Assembly: GCF_900142005.1 (NCBI RefSeq)
Contig: NZ_FQZL01000006.1
Coordinates: forward strand, 300,537-364,536
Length of the DNA stretch: 64,000 nucleotides
Origin: Dethiosulfatibacter aminovorans DSM 17477
Lineage (GTDB): Bacteria > Bacillota > Clostridia > Tissierellales > Dethiosulfatibacteraceae
Reading direction: 5' to 3'
The notes below the pieces were generated by a model, which ran no database searches, was not told the DNA's origin, and was given only the letters and a program-made list of their open reading frames with translations. The position numbers were made by a program, and so were the translations under genes. Below, one piece after another: positions 34,421 to 44,066 of the stretch (position 1 is the first letter of the stretch; each line of letters starts with the position of its first letter).

Positions 34421-36100
34421 TTAATTTATTTCCTCATCAATATTTTTAATTTGCTTTAGCAACATCTCGTTGTCAGGTTCTGACATCAATCTGTCGTACA
34501 ACATATTTCTAATCTTCTTTTTGCCGTCATTACGTATCTTGTTTATATAATCATCCGCAATGTCTATAAGTTCTTGTTGTGTAAGATTTATGTCCGATGA
34601 ACCCTGTAATTCATCGTTTTTGAATTCCCTGCTCATAAGACTATAAAACTCGCTTTTGTATTTGGTGTTCTTGAATATATCCTCCTTATATTTGGATTTA
34701 ATATATTCTGAAAGCTCCGGATTCTTTTTAAGCAAATCCAACAGCTTCACCTCGTATGAATTTGTTTTGCCTGTTCCCATATCAATTTTTTTAAATACGT
34801 TTTTTTCATTCTTTCTTTTGGAATGCTGGCTCTTTTTAAATAAATTGAAAATGGAATCTTTTGAAATATTCAGTTTTTTTGATATTTTATCAATATACAG
34901 TTCTTTTTCAACTGCATTGTTTACATTGTTTAAATACTGTATCATTTCCCTTATATAATTCAACTTACCCTTGTCGGAATTCAAGTCATATTCAGAAGAA
35001 AGAAAATAATCGAGGAATTCAAAGTATTCAAGCGAATTTTCAAGTCTTTCCTTGTATTTTGCCCTTCCATATTGTGAGATGAATTCATCCGGATCCTTTT
35101 TGTCGGGAAACAACAGTACGCGACATTGAAGATCATTGGATTTCAATAAGTTTGCCGCCTTAACTGCAGCTTTTTTTCCTGCTCCGTCAGAGTCGTAGGA
35201 AATATAAAAGCTCTTGCTGTATTTTTTCATCAGCTTAACCTGTTCAACCGTAAGGGCCGTTCCCAGAGATGCAACAGCATTTTCAAATCCGTTGATGGAC
35301 AATTTAATGACATCCATATATCCCTCTGTCAGTATTATACCGTCTCTATGGGAGAAACTTTTAGCATTGTTCAAATTATAAAGGTTCCTTCCCTTGTTGA
35401 ATATGGGAGAATCTGGAGAATTGATATATTTTGGAAGTTCATTGCCCAGTACTCTTCCTCCAAATCCTATAATCCTTTTTTTTACATCAAAGATTGGAAA
35501 AATCACCCTGTTTCTGAATCGGTCGTAATAGCTGCTGCTCTTATCACTCTTGATTATGAGACCATTGACTTCCATATCCTTTTTTTTGTATCCTTTTTCT
35601 TCAAGATATTTTATCAATCCGTCCCATTTGTTTTGTGAAAATCCAATTCCAAACAGCTTCCTTGCTTCATTGCTTATGCCACGCTTCCTCAAATATTCAG
35701 TAGCCTGCTTGTTCTGACTGAGCTGCTTGTAAAAATACACAGCTGCATCCCTGTTCATCTCATAATTAATCTTGTATCTGTCCTGTTTCTGGGAAGAACT
35801 GGTTTTTTCAACTTTTATTCCAACCCTGTCACCAAGATATTCAAGTGATTCCATAAAACTCAGATTCTTGTAGTTCATAATGAAGCTTATTGCATCACCA
35901 CCCTCACCACAACCAAAGCAATGGTATATCTGCTTGTCTGGAGATACAACAAAAGAAGGTGTCTTTTCCTTGTGAAAAGGACAGAGTCCCGAATAGTTGG
36001 CTCCTGCCTTTTTCAAGGTTATCAATTCACCTATTACTTCCACTATGTCATTCAGGTTTAAAATTTCTTCAATTTTATATTCATTTATAGAGTTTGGCAT
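34421..36100 (-). CDS. dnaG: DNA primase DnaG
   Basis: The 559-residue primase starts with the CHC2 zinc-binding domain (CPFHKEKTPSF, then HCFGCGEGG). The catalytic core follows (about 120-320), with the Toprim motifs GIILTEGYMDVIKL and FYISYDSDGAGKKAAVKAA. The C-terminal helicase-binding part (about 420-559) is divergent, as is usual. It makes RNA primers at the replication fork. It is co-directional with dgt upstream and rpoD downstream. Confidence 0.97.
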   Translation of the reverse strand: MPNSINEYKIEEILNLNDIVEVIGELITLKKAGANYSGLCPFHKEKTPSFVVSPDKQIYHCFGCGEGGDAISFIMNYKNLSFMESLEYLGDRVGIKVEKTSSSQKQDRYKINYEMNRDAAVYFYKQLSQNKQATEYLRKRGISNEARKLFGIGFSQNKWDGLIKYLEEKGYKKKDMEVNGLIIKSDKSSSYYDRFRNRVIFPIFDVKKRIIGFGGRVLGNELPKYINSPDSPIFNKGRNLYNLNNAKSFSHRDGIILTEGYMDVIKLSINGFENAVASLGTALTVEQVKLMKKYSKSFYISYDSDGAGKKAAVKAANLLKSNDLQCRVLLFPDKKDPDEFISQYGRAKYKERLENSLEYFEFLDYFLSSEYDLNSDKGKLNYIREMIQYLNNVNNAVEKELYIDKISKKLNISKDSIFNLFKKSQHSKRKNEKNVFKKIDMGTGKTNSYEVKLLDLLKKNPELSEYIKSKYKEDIFKNTKYKSEFYSLMSREFKNDELQGSSDINLTQQELIDIADDYINKIRNDGKKKIRNMLYDRLMSEPDNEMLLKQIKNIDEEIN

Positions 36101-36157
36101 ACTACCACCATTATATCAATTTAGGAACAATAATTATACAATTTTATTCGGCAAATG

Positions 36158-37162
36158 TCAATATTTATCCCATGGCAATGGAAGAAAAATATCACGGTAT
36201 TGCTTTATGACGAAAGTGTCCGTCATGCCGGCTATATAGTCTTTTACGATCTCCTCATCGGTAAATCCATCCTTTTTGCCATGGTTTGGTATTTCATCAA
36301 TATGCTCCATATAGTAGTTGAACAAATCACTTAGAATTTTTTCAGCTTTCCTGTCCTCGCTTTTTGCTATCTCATTTGTATATATTTTTTCAAACATGAA
36401 TTTTCTCAAATCCATTGTAGCTCTATAGATTCCATCACTCATGATAATTTCATCCTTATTTGTGGAGTTTGTTATTATATCCAGTATCATGTTATTGATG
36501 CGCTCCCCGTGAGTATAGCCCAATACTTTAAGGAGATGTACCGGTATTTCAGAAATACCTTCAAGGCCTGCTCTTTCTGCATCGTCAATGTCATGGTTCA
36601 GATATGCTATTCTATCTGAAATCTTGACTATCTGACCTTCCAATGTAAATGGTTTTGCTGTACCGGTATGGTTGAGTATCCCGTCCCTTACCTCCATGGT
36701 CAGGTTAAGGCCATATTCTTCCTTGTGCTTTGCAAGAATATCCACGACCCTCAGACTCTGCTCATTGTGTCTGAACCCATCCTTTAAAAGCCTGTTTAGA
36801 ATCGATTCTCCATTGTGTCCAAAAGGAGTATGCCCCAAGTCATGGCCAAGGGATATTGCTTCTGTCAGGTCCTCATTCAGCCCCAGTGCTCTTGCTATGG
36901 TTCTGGAAATCTGGGATACTTCAAGAGTGTGGGTAAGTCTAGTCCTGTAGTGATCACCTGCAGGGGCCAAAAAAACCTGGGTCTTGTGCTTAAGTCTTCT
37001 AAAAGCCTTTGAATGGATAATCCTGTCCCTGTCTCTCTGAAAACAGGTTCTTATGTCGCAGTCCTTTTCAACTTTTAATCTCCCCTTTGATTCCTTGGCC
37101 TTTACAGCAAATTCTGATAAAATATTGTATTCAAGTTCTTCGTACTTTTCTCTGATATTCAT
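36158..37162 (-). CDS. dgt: Deoxyguanosinetriphosphate triphosphohydrolase-like protein (HD domain)
   Basis: The 334-residue protein belongs to the short dGTPase-like branch. The HD motif is in RLTHTLEVSQISRTIA, LGHDLGHTPFGHNGE and a later YLNHDIDDAERAG, giving the His and Asp metal ligands. The N-terminal FRRLKHKTQVF is also conserved. It hydrolyses dNTPs to nucleosides and triphosphate in known members; the physiological substrate of short forms is not settled. The start was moved to the ATG at 37162, behind GAGGTG. It leads the dgt-dnaG-rpoD set. Confidence 0.92.
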   Translation of the reverse strand: MNIREKYEELEYNILSEFAVKAKESKGRLKVEKDCDIRTCFQRDRDRIIHSKAFRRLKHKTQVFLAPAGDHYRTRLTHTLEVSQISRTIARALGLNEDLTEAISLGHDLGHTPFGHNGESILNRLLKDGFRHNEQSLRVVDILAKHKEEYGLNLTMEVRDGILNHTGTAKPFTLEGQIVKISDRIAYLNHDIDDAERAGLEGISEIPVHLLKVLGYTHGERINNMILDIITNSTNKDEIIMSDGIYRATMDLRKFMFEKIYTNEIAKSEDRKAEKILSDLFNYYMEHIDEIPNHGKKDGFTDEEIVKDYIAGMTDTFVIKQYRDIFLPLPWDKY

Positions 37163-37190
37163 ACCATAATCACCTCTTCTTTTACTACCC

Positions 37191-37216
37191 AAAAAAAGAA
37201 AGAGTTATTCTCTTTC
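37191..37216 (-). terminator. Terminator of the glyS-ccpN-ppsR operon
   Basis: GAAAGAG and CTCTTTC form a 7-bp stem with a 5-nt loop overlapping the ppsR stop. Seven T residues follow on the minus strand. Confidence 0.8.
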
Positions 37217-38026
37217 CTTTTTTGCAATATCATTATGCCAGTTGATTATTATGCTTGCTGTTTCTTCAATGGACTTGTTTGTTATATCAATTTTTTTGCA
37301 GCCTAATTTCTTGATATACCTGTCGGCATATTCCAGTTCCTTTATTATCCTGTCAAGACTTGCATATGATGCATTGTCCCTAAGACCCAATACCTTAAGC
37401 CTTTCTTTTCTTATCCTGTTAAGATATTCAGGATCCGCAAAAAGTCCTACTATCTTTCCTGCATTTGCCTTCATCAGTTCCTCCGGAGGATCCACCTCGG
37501 GAACCAACGGTATGTTGGCAGCCTTGATATTCTTGTTGGCCAGGTACATGCAAAGAGGAGTTTTGGATGTTCTTGATATGCCTATCAAGACTACATCGGC
37601 CAATGTAATGCCTCTTGTGTCCTTTCCATCATCATACTTCACTGCAAATTCTATAGCATCCATTTTTCTGAAATAGTTTTCATCAAATTTATGCAGAAGT
37701 CCCGGCTCTCTCTTTGGCTTTAGTCCAATGTGCTCGATCAAGGGTGTCAACAAAGGTGTTATAAGATCCACACTTGTAACATTATGGGTTTTGGATTTCA
37801 CTATAAGATAATCCCTCAATTCAACTACAACAAGAGTGAATACAATGACTGCATTTTCTTTTTTTGCATCTTCGATTATATCATCTATCTGTTTCCTTGT
37901 CTTGACATGAGGATACAACTTTATGTCATAGTCTATTTCGTCAAACTGCTCAAGTACCGCCTTTGAAACCTGTTCTGAAGTTTCCCCGATGGAATCAGAA
38001 AGGGCAAATATTTTTACATTTTTCAT
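37205..38026 (-). CDS. ppsR: Pyruvate, phosphate dikinase regulatory protein (kinase/pyrophosphorylase)
   Basis: The 273-residue DUF299/PpsR protein begins IFALSDSIGETSEQVSKAVLEQF and holds the P-loop ADVVLIGISRTSKTPLCMYLA plus IPLVPEVDPPEEL. It phosphorylates (using ADP) and dephosphorylates pyruvate phosphate dikinase or PEP synthase and thus sets flux between pyruvate and PEP. It is 2 nt downstream of the CcpN-like gene, exactly as yqfL follows ccpN in Bacillus, so both sense the same energy and carbon state. Confidence 0.96.
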   Translation of the reverse strand: MKNVKIFALSDSIGETSEQVSKAVLEQFDEIDYDIKLYPHVKTRKQIDDIIEDAKKENAVIVFTLVVVELRDYLIVKSKTHNVTSVDLITPLLTPLIEHIGLKPKREPGLLHKFDENYFRKMDAIEFAVKYDDGKDTRGITLADVVLIGISRTSKTPLCMYLANKNIKAANIPLVPEVDPPEELMKANAGKIVGLFADPEYLNRIRKERLKVLGLRDNASYASLDRIIKELEYADRYIKKLGCKKIDITNKSIEETASIIINWHNDIAKKERE

Positions 38027-38028
38027 AA

Positions 38029-38658
38029 TTACTCCTTGTTTGGCTTTGCCAATTCCAAAATATATCTTGAAATACTGGTTTTAGAAATTCTGCCTATTAC
38101 CCTGAGTTCATTTTCTCCTTCTTCAACAACAATGGGCAGGCAGTCCACATCGTATTCCACAATTTTTCTTACAGCTTCTATGAACCTGTCATTCTTGTAG
38201 CAATATACAATCTTTGCCAGTCTGGTCATTACTACGGAAACCGGTATTGTAGCCCCGGAATCGCCTGTAAGTGTGGCCTTCAACAAATCCTTCCTTGAGA
38301 TGACCCCCTTCAGCAGGTTGTCTTTAACAACAAAAATTGTACCTACATCTTCCAAAAACATGGTTACAGCAGCATCATATACCGTTGTTTCTTCATCTAT
38401 TACAACAGGTACTGACTTCACCTTGTCTACGCTAATAGACAAGGCTTCATTCAGTTCCGGACCGGATTGCTCACCCTTGTAGAAATATCCAACCTTGGGC
38501 TTCGCTTCCAGTATTCCCGACATTGTCAGAATGGACAGATCCGGTCTTATGGTTCCTCTTGAAAGTTTGAGAAAATCCCCGATCTGCTCCCCTGTTATGG
38601 GTTCCTTTTTCTTGACAAGTTCAACAATCTTGTTTTGTCTTTCCGAAAGTTTGATAAT
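38029..38658 (-). CDS. ccpN: CcpN-like HTH/CBS-domain transcriptional regulator, probable ATT start
   Basis: The 209-residue reading has an N-terminal helix-turn-helix (KLSERQNKIVELV, then EPITGEQIGDFLKLSRGTIRPDLSILT) and two CBS domains (about 80-135 and 145-200). This is the YqzB/CcpN design, a repressor of gluconeogenic genes. Only the CBS part has an ATG (38523). The HTH can be translated only from a non-standard codon: the frame is closed by the glyS stop TAA at 38668-38670, and the best candidate is ATT at 38656-38658, 6 nt after AAGGA. Length and homologous layout support this. It is coupled to glyS and followed by ppsR. Confidence 0.85.
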   Translation of the reverse strand: MIKLSERQNKIVELVKKKEPITGEQIGDFLKLSRGTIRPDLSILTMSGILEAKPKVGYFYKGEQSGPELNEALSISVDKVKSVPVVIDEETTVYDAAVTMFLEDVGTIFVVKDNLLKGVISRKDLLKATLTGDSGATIPVSVVMTRLAKIVYCYKNDRFIEAVRKIVEYDVDCLPIVVEEGENELRVIGRISKTSISRYILELAKPNKE

Positions 38659-38667
38659 ATCACATCC

Positions 38668-40068
38668 TTAGAAAGTTAGGTGTTTAAGTATGTAAAGAGT
38701 CAATTCCTCAATTTTAATTCTTTTTTGCTCCATTGTATCTCGGTCTCTAACTGTAACGCATTTATCTTCAAGTGAGTCATAGTCAAATGTTATACAGAAA
38801 GGAGTTCCTATTTCATCATGTCTCCTGTATCTCTTTCCAATGCTTCCTGCCTCATCATAATCAACTGCCATAAAAGTGGACAGTTCCTTAAATACTTCCA
38901 TTGCAGGTTCTCTCAGCTTCTTGGTTAGAGGGAATACGGCAGCCTTGAATGCAGAAAGTGCAGGGTGAATCTTCATAACCAGTCTTTCGCTCCCGTCTTC
39001 AAGCTGTTCTTCATTGTAGGCATCGATAAGGAATGCAAGCATTACCCTGTCCACACCCAACGAAGGTTCAATACAGTAAGGTACATATTTTTCATTTGTT
39101 ACAGGATCAGTATATTTCATGTCTTCTCCAGACACTTCCTGATGCTGCATCAAGTCAAAGTCAGTTCTGTCTGCTATGCCCCACAGTTCTCCCCATCCAA
39201 ACGGGAACAGATACTCTATGTCTGTAGTAGCATTGCTGTAGTGAGAGAGCTCCTCCTCGTCATGGTCTCTAAATCTGACATTTTCCTTTGTCATTCCAAG
39301 AGAAAGAAGCCAGTTCATGCAGTATTCCTTCCAGTAGTTGTACCATTCAAGGTCTTCACCGGGCTTGCAGAAGAATTCCAGCTCCATCTGCTCGAATTCC
39401 CTTGTTCTGAAAGTGAAGTTTCCAGGTGTTATTTCATTTCTGAAAGACTTTCCTATCTGTCCTATTCCAAAAGGAACCTTCTTTCTTGACGAACGAACTA
39501 CATTCTTGAAGTTTACAAATATACCCTGAGCAGTTTCCGGTCTAAGAAATATTTCAGCCTGTGAATCTTCAGTTACTCCCTGGAATGTCTTAAACATAAG
39601 ATTGAACTGTCTTATATTTGTGAAATCATGCTTTCCGCATTCAGGGCACTTGATGCCTTTTTCCTCAATGAATTTCTCCATCTGCTCATTTGACCAGCCA
39701 TCTACTACCGTATCAAGATCTCCTTGTTCCATGAAATAGTCTTCTATCAGCTTGTCCGCCCTGAATCTTGCCTTGCAGCTCTTGCAGTCCATCAAAGGGT
39801 CGTTGAATCCTCCGACATGGCCCGAAGCCACCCAAGTCTGGGGATTCATAAGTATTGCAGAATCCAGTCCTACGTTGTATTCGTTGGCCTGTACAAATTT
39901 ATTCCACCATGCCTTTTTCACATTGTTTTTAATTTCAACGCCAACAGGACCGTAATCCCAAGTATTTGCCAATCCTCCGTATATTTCAGAGCCTGGGAAT
40001 ATTATTCCTCTACTTTTTGATAACGAAACCAGTTTTTCCAATTTGCTTTTTTCTTTCTTCTTAGCCAT
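38668..40068 (-). CDS. glyS: Glycyl-tRNA synthetase, single-chain (alpha2) type
   Basis: The 466-residue class II synthetase has motif 1 near [20 protein letters not shown], motif 2 in [17 protein letters not shown] and [34 protein letters not shown], and motif 3 [18 protein letters not shown] Cys cluster (CKSCKARF, then CPECGKHDF) is likely zinc-binding, and the C-terminal anticodon domain begins near residue 355. It charges tRNA-Gly. It is controlled by the glycine T-box leader upstream and is followed by ccpN and ppsR in one operon. Confidence 0.98.
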   Translation of the reverse strand: MAKKKEKSKLEKLVSLSKSRGIIFPGSEIYGGLANTWDYGPVGVEIKNNVKKAWWNKFVQANEYNVGLDSAILMNPQTWVASGHVGGFNDPLMDCKSCKARFRADKLIEDYFMEQGDLDTVVDGWSNEQMEKFIEEKGIKCPECGKHDFTNIRQFNLMFKTFQGVTEDSQAEIFLRPETAQGIFVNFKNVVRSSRKKVPFGIGQIGKSFRNEITPGNFTFRTREFEQMELEFFCKPGEDLEWYNYWKEYCMNWLLSLGMTKENVRFRDHDEEELSHYSNATTDIEYLFPFGWGELWGIADRTDFDLMQHQEVSGEDMKYTDPVTNEKYVPYCIEPSLGVDRVMLAFLIDAYNEEQLEDGSERLVMKIHPALSAFKAAVFPLTKKLREPAMEVFKELSTFMAVDYDEAGSIGKRYRRHDEIGTPFCITFDYDSLEDKCVTVRDRDTMEQKRIKIEELTLYILKHLTF

Positions 40069-40145
40069 CTTTATCCTTCCTTCCTAAAAATAAATAAATT
40101 AATTGTAATTCCCAAATACCGCAATCACTTTGAACGTCATGTACA

Positions 40146-40322
40146 AAAAATAAAAAATTTCATCCCCGGTATAGGGACGAAATTAAATTCCGCGGTTCCA
40201 CCCTACTTGACATAATGTCCTCTCAGTAGAATATGCTCAGGAGCTCCATTCTCATGACCTTGCAAATTAGGTTCCCACCATCCCTAAATCTCTTGATTGC
40301 TTAATCAGATACTATTTTCCAT
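40146..40322 (-). promoter_or_regulatory. Glycine T-box leader of glyS
   Basis: On the minus strand the invariant T-box AGGGTGGAACCGCGG is present (about 40190-40204). A terminator hairpin follows (TTTCGTCCC with GGGGATGAAA, then T-rich DNA to 40146). A short stem I with GGGATGGTGGGAACC and a GGA codon near 40246 fits glycine. Uncharged tRNA-Gly would favour the antiterminator and switch glyS on. A TATAAT at 40329-40334 is its likely -10. Confidence 0.93.
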
Positions 40323-40382
40323 CATAGCATTATAATTTTAATAATAATTTATCACCATAAACTCTATATGTCAATATAATCT

Positions 40383-40847
40383 TTATTTTTTGTGTATATT
40401 AAATTCATCCTTGATTTTGTTTATGGATTTATCAATTCTATCCAGTGATTCTTCAAGTTTGCTGTTAAGGTTTATTTTGTTTCCGTCTTTTGTGTAGATA
40501 TCGAACTCATAGTTGCTCACCATTGCCGCAGTTATTCCAGCAACGCTGAAGAGTGGCGCCAGAACTGCACCGATGACGCCTGCAGAAACAGGGATGTTGA
40601 TAAGTATTTCGTCACCCTTTTTTACAACGAGCTTTGATGCATTTGCATCTACAATGGCCTTTTTTATTTCATCAATGACATCCTCACTTCTTGCCTTCAG
40701 TTTCTCTTCTGTGGATTTTTTCCTTTCCACATATATTATTGCCGCCAAAAGGTCTCCGCCACTATCAAGAAGGGCTCCTCTTGCATCCTCATAGCTGCAG
40801 TTGGTTCTCTTGATTATTTCATCAACCTTCTTCAAATCATCAAACAT
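40383..40847 (-). CDS. DUF4342 protein with UBA-like N terminus
   Basis: The 154-residue protein has a UBA-like helical domain at residues 1-45 (VDEIIKRTNCSYEDARGALLDSGGDLLAAIIY), as in EF-Ts N termini. A DUF4342 segment follows (about 60-115) with a hydrophobic stretch NIPVSAGVIGAVLAPLFSVAGITAAMV that may touch the membrane. The start is the ATG at 40847, overlapping the recO stop by 8 nt and 8 nt after GGAGG. Its function is unknown. It is coupled to recO but is not a known recombination factor. Confidence 0.8.
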   Translation of the reverse strand: MFDDLKKVDEIIKRTNCSYEDARGALLDSGGDLLAAIIYVERKKSTEEKLKARSEDVIDEIKKAIVDANASKLVVKKGDEILINIPVSAGVIGAVLAPLFSVAGITAAMVSNYEFDIYTKDGNKINLNSKLEESLDRIDKSINKIKDEFNIHKK

Positions 40848-41577
40848 TTCCATTACCTCCAAGAAGCTTCAGGGATTTGAAATTGTTTTTCCCTATATGG
40901 TACCGGAAATATAATCCGGCCAATTTCAATATTTTTTTGCTGCAAACATCAACTTTGCCCAAATCTTCAAACTTCGACATGAGCAGTATCTTCAAACAGT
41001 CCACGTCTCCTTTATTCATATATGCATAGTTTTTACCTTTCTCACGACAGTCTCCGCAAACAAGACCTCCTTCCGGAATTGAAAAAGCGTATTTCCCTTC
41101 TTCGCTCCCACAGGATATGCATGAATCAAGCCACGGTTTGTATCCCAGTATGCTTACAAGCTTGATTTCATAGGCAGCCACAAGGACTTCTATGTTTTCA
41201 ACAGATTCCGACAGCATGGTAAACAACTTGACAGTCATGTCAAATATTTTTGAATAATTCTCATTTTCCTGAAGTACATGGTTAAGTATTTCAAGAACAT
41301 AGCTGGAATAGACAAAGCCTTCATAGTCATTCTTTAAACTATAGAAACTGTTCAACACTTCTCCATCGGACAGACTGTACATTCCCTTTCCCCTGTAAAG
41401 ATCTGCAGAAATATGGCTTAAAGTCTGTGTAAGCGACAAATTCCTGCTGTTTGTCTTTCTGGAGTTTTTTGCCATTATCTGTATTTTGCCTCGCTTTCTG
41501 CTGAAGCAGTGGAGTATCTTGTCATTGTCCTTGTATTTGACTTCCTTTAAAATGATAATTTCATCACTGGCAGCCAT
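40840..41577 (-). CDS. recO: DNA repair protein RecO
   Basis: The 245-residue protein begins with an OB fold (EIIILKEVKYKDNDKILHCFSRKRGKI), then a helical domain with a Cys4 zinc site (CISCGSEEGKY, then GLVCGDCREK, about 152-180). RecO works with RecF and RecR to load RecA on SSB-coated gaps and anneals strands. It is directly downstream of era (5-nt gap), the usual era-recO pair of Firmicutes. Confidence 0.95.
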   Translation of the reverse strand: MAASDEIIILKEVKYKDNDKILHCFSRKRGKIQIMAKNSRKTNSRNLSLTQTLSHISADLYRGKGMYSLSDGEVLNSFYSLKNDYEGFVYSSYVLEILNHVLQENENYSKIFDMTVKLFTMLSESVENIEVLVAAYEIKLVSILGYKPWLDSCISCGSEEGKYAFSIPEGGLVCGDCREKGKNYAYMNKGDVDCLKILLMSKFEDLGKVDVCSKKILKLAGLYFRYHIGKNNFKSLKLLGGNGNV

Positions 41578-41582
41578 TACAG

Positions 41583-42473
41583 TTACCAGCTCTTGTATCC
41601 AAGTTCCTTGAGCATTTTTTCATTGTCTCTCCAGTCCTTGTTTACCTTTACCCAAAGATTCAGATAGACCTTGGTACCAAGGAGCCTCTCTATGTCAATC
41701 CTGGCCTTCTTGCCTATGCTTGACAGCTTGCTGCCCCCCTTGCCTATAATAATTCCCTTGTGGGATTTCCTCTCGCAAAGTATTACAGCATACACATCTA
41801 TCATATTCTTGTTCTTTCTCTCTTCAATTTTTTCTATCATTACACCAACGCCGTGGGGCACTTCATCCTCAAGGGTAAGCAAAGCCTTTTCCCTTATCAG
41901 TTCAGAAATTACAAACCATTCAGGCCTGTCAGTCATATAATCTTCAGGAAAATACTGGGGTCCTTCATTAAGGTTTTCCTTGATGAAGGAAACAATCCTG
42001 CCTATATTCTTGCCTGTAGTAGCAGAAATCCTGATTACATCGCTGAATACATTCATATCCCTTATTTCTTCCTCTACAGCTTCATTTTCCTTGTATAGGT
42101 CGGATTTATTGACAAGGGCTATCTTGGGTATTGCCATTTCCCTCACCTTTTCTATTATATACTTGTCCCCAGGTCCGAGCTTGTTCTTCTCATCCGTGAT
42201 GAATATTAGAACATCCATCTCCTCCAATGCTCCGTCAATCTCCGACTGCATAAAGTCGGAAAGCTTGCTTCTTCCTTTATGTATGCCCGGTGTGTCTATA
42301 AATACTATCTGAGCCTCCTTATCGGTATATACAGCCCTTATCTTGTTTCTGGTAGTCTGAGGCTTGTCGGACATTATCATCACCTTCTCACCTACCATAT
42401 AGTTGATTAAAGTGGATTTTCCCACATTGGGTCTTCCCACTACCGTTACAAATCCTGATTTAAACTCACTCAT
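41583..42473 (-). CDS. era: GTPase Era
   Basis: The 296-residue protein starts at the ATG at 42473, overlapping the cdd stop by 8 nt; the longer frame upstream lies inside cdd. G1 is VVGRPNVGKSTL, G3 IDTPGIH, G4 NKSD, and the C-terminal KH domain has CERKSHKGIIIGKGGSKLSSIG. Era binds the 3' end of 16S rRNA and promotes 30S maturation; the KH domain contacts RNA. It sits in the phoH-ybeY-cdd-era-recO order typical of the phylum. Confidence 0.98.
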   Translation of the reverse strand: MSEFKSGFVTVVGRPNVGKSTLINYMVGEKVMIMSDKPQTTRNKIRAVYTDKEAQIVFIDTPGIHKGRSKLSDFMQSEIDGALEEMDVLIFITDEKNKLGPGDKYIIEKVREMAIPKIALVNKSDLYKENEAVEEEIRDMNVFSDVIRISATTGKNIGRIVSFIKENLNEGPQYFPEDYMTDRPEWFVISELIREKALLTLEDEVPHGVGVMIEKIEERKNKNMIDVYAVILCERKSHKGIIIGKGGSKLSSIGKKARIDIERLLGTKVYLNLWVKVNKDWRDNEKMLKELGYKSW

Positions 42474-42864
42474 TTTCCAAATCCTCCGGTCCAAAGCTTT
42501 CAGGTAGAAGTTCCCTGATTGTGTACTCCTTATATTCTTCTGCATTTTTTGCCACAATTATTTTTATATCCTCTCCGAATTCCCTGATCATCTGTCTGCA
42601 GACACCACAGGGATAGGAAAGCTTTTCCAGACTCCCCACTATGGCTATAGTGTCAATATCCCTGTATCCTTCCGATACAGCCTTGGCAATGGCTGTTCTT
42701 TCTGCGCAAATAGTTGGCGAATATGATGCCGATTCAATATTGCATCCTGTAAAGACCTTTCCTTCTTTAGTCAATACCGCTGCTCCGACCTTGAATCCCG
42801 AATAAGGAACATAGGCTTTTTCTCTTGCTTCAATGGCCATTTCAATCAATTTTTCTGCTTCCAT
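42466..42864 (-). CDS. cdd: Cytidine deaminase
   Basis: The 132-residue enzyme has the zinc motif TICAERTAIAKA (Cys ligand and catalytic Glu) and PCGVCRQMIREF (two Cys). AYVPYSGFKVGAAVL and FTGCNIESASYSPT bind the nucleoside. It is the tetrameric Gram-positive type that deaminates cytidine and deoxycytidine to uridines for salvage. GGAGG lies before the ATG. It overlaps era. Confidence 0.97.
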   Translation of the reverse strand: MEAEKLIEMAIEAREKAYVPYSGFKVGAAVLTKEGKVFTGCNIESASYSPTICAERTAIAKAVSEGYRDIDTIAIVGSLEKLSYPCGVCRQMIREFGEDIKIIVAKNAEEYKEYTIRELLPESFGPEDLENE

Positions 42865-42873
42865 TGTCCCTCC

Positions 42874-44043
42874 TTAGAATTCTACAGTTGAATCCTGCGA
42901 AACAACCTGAATCCATGTCTGTCCTGGATTTAAGATTATTTCATCGCCACTGAGATCCATATACACGGTCTTGCTTCTGTATGTATCCTTTTTCCATGTT
43001 ATATCTATGCATTTTCCATCTGTAATGAAATATCCCGTACCCTCAGAAACAGTGTTCAAATGGATTCTTCCATAATTGTCCACTACTTCCTTGTCTACCT
43101 TCTGTATTATGATGTTTGAAGCATTAATCTTTTCTTCATAATACTCATCAATCTGTCTTTCTCCGTTTACATAACGCTTGTAGTCTCCGTCGCTGCTGTA
43201 TTCAAAATCCACTGCATATGATCTGTTGTATGTAATTTTAAGATCTGTACATTCTACAGCATCTTCATATAATGAATCCAACCCTGTCAGCTCTTCGTGG
43301 AAGCTGAAGCCTTCAAAATTTCCAGTCTGCCTGTACTTCAGGTATGACTGTGCAGACCTTATGTTCTCCATGGCAGTATACATGTTGTTTGGAATATCTT
43401 TCCCGGTCTTGTAATATCTCCAGAATTCGCCGCTGGTAAGCCCGTCAAGGTCTGCCATATTGTAGTCAACTATGGTTCCAAGAGCCTCCTGGCTTCCTCC
43501 TACATGAACATACATGGAATCGTATTCAAGGGCATATCTCAAGTAATATGGTCTGGCGCTTCTTACAGGGCCGATATGTTCAGGTGCCTCGCACATGAAC
43601 ACAGCCATATACCTTGTATATGGATATTCAACCTCGCATTCGTAGACAATCTCGGCTTTGCAGATTCCAGCCTGCCACCTTGCCGAAGGGTGATTGTCTA
43701 TCATTACGCTGACAGGCCTGTTTTCAGTCTGTTCCCTTTCATAAAGCACACCGCTCAAGGGCGAATAGACTCCATCTACAATAACTACTTCATCTTCTTG
43801 ATTATCTTCGGAAACATCCCCCTGGCCGCCACCTTGTGAGTCCTCTCCTGTCAGGCCGTCGCCTCCCGAAATATCTGAATCTTCGTTCTCAGCAACTTCC
43901 GACCCATTGTCTGTTGATTCGCTTTCACTTCCTAGATCTCCACTGTTTTCAGTTTCCGGATCATTGTTGTTTTCCTCAGCTTTTGGACTGCAGGAGGTTG
44001 CAGCCAAAGCGATTACCATAAGAATAACAAGTTTTCTAAGCAT
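42874..44043 (-). CDS. DUF3048 lipoprotein (YerB-like)
   Basis: The 389-residue protein has a lipoprotein signal (MLRKLVILMVIALAATSC, Cys at 18) and then a long acidic low-complexity linker (about 20-90, rich in Glu, Asp, Gly and Ser). The DUF3048 domain follows: RPVSVMIDNHPSARWQAGICKAEIVYE, then IGPVRSARPYYLRYALEY, and a C-terminal DUF3048 part. It is exported and membrane-anchored. Its function is unknown in the family. The start was chosen at the ATG at 44043, after AGGAGAAATT. It interrupts the ybeY-cdd neighbourhood, with 23 nt to ybeY. Confidence 0.88.
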   Translation of the reverse strand: MLRKLVILMVIALAATSCSPKAEENNNDPETENSGDLGSESESTDNGSEVAENEDSDISGGDGLTGEDSQGGGQGDVSEDNQEDEVVIVDGVYSPLSGVLYEREQTENRPVSVMIDNHPSARWQAGICKAEIVYECEVEYPYTRYMAVFMCEAPEHIGPVRSARPYYLRYALEYDSMYVHVGGSQEALGTIVDYNMADLDGLTSGEFWRYYKTGKDIPNNMYTAMENIRSAQSYLKYRQTGNFEGFSFHEELTGLDSLYEDAVECTDLKITYNRSYAVDFEYSSDGDYKRYVNGERQIDEYYEEKINASNIIIQKVDKEVVDNYGRIHLNTVSEGTGYFITDGKCIDITWKKDTYRSKTVYMDLSGDEIILNPGQTWIQVVSQDSTVEF

Positions 44044-44066
44044 AATTTCTCCTATGTAAGTCAAAT

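Noticed and set aside
33494..34459. 321-codon plus-strand ORF
   Set aside because: It is antisense to rpoD and has no recognisable domain.
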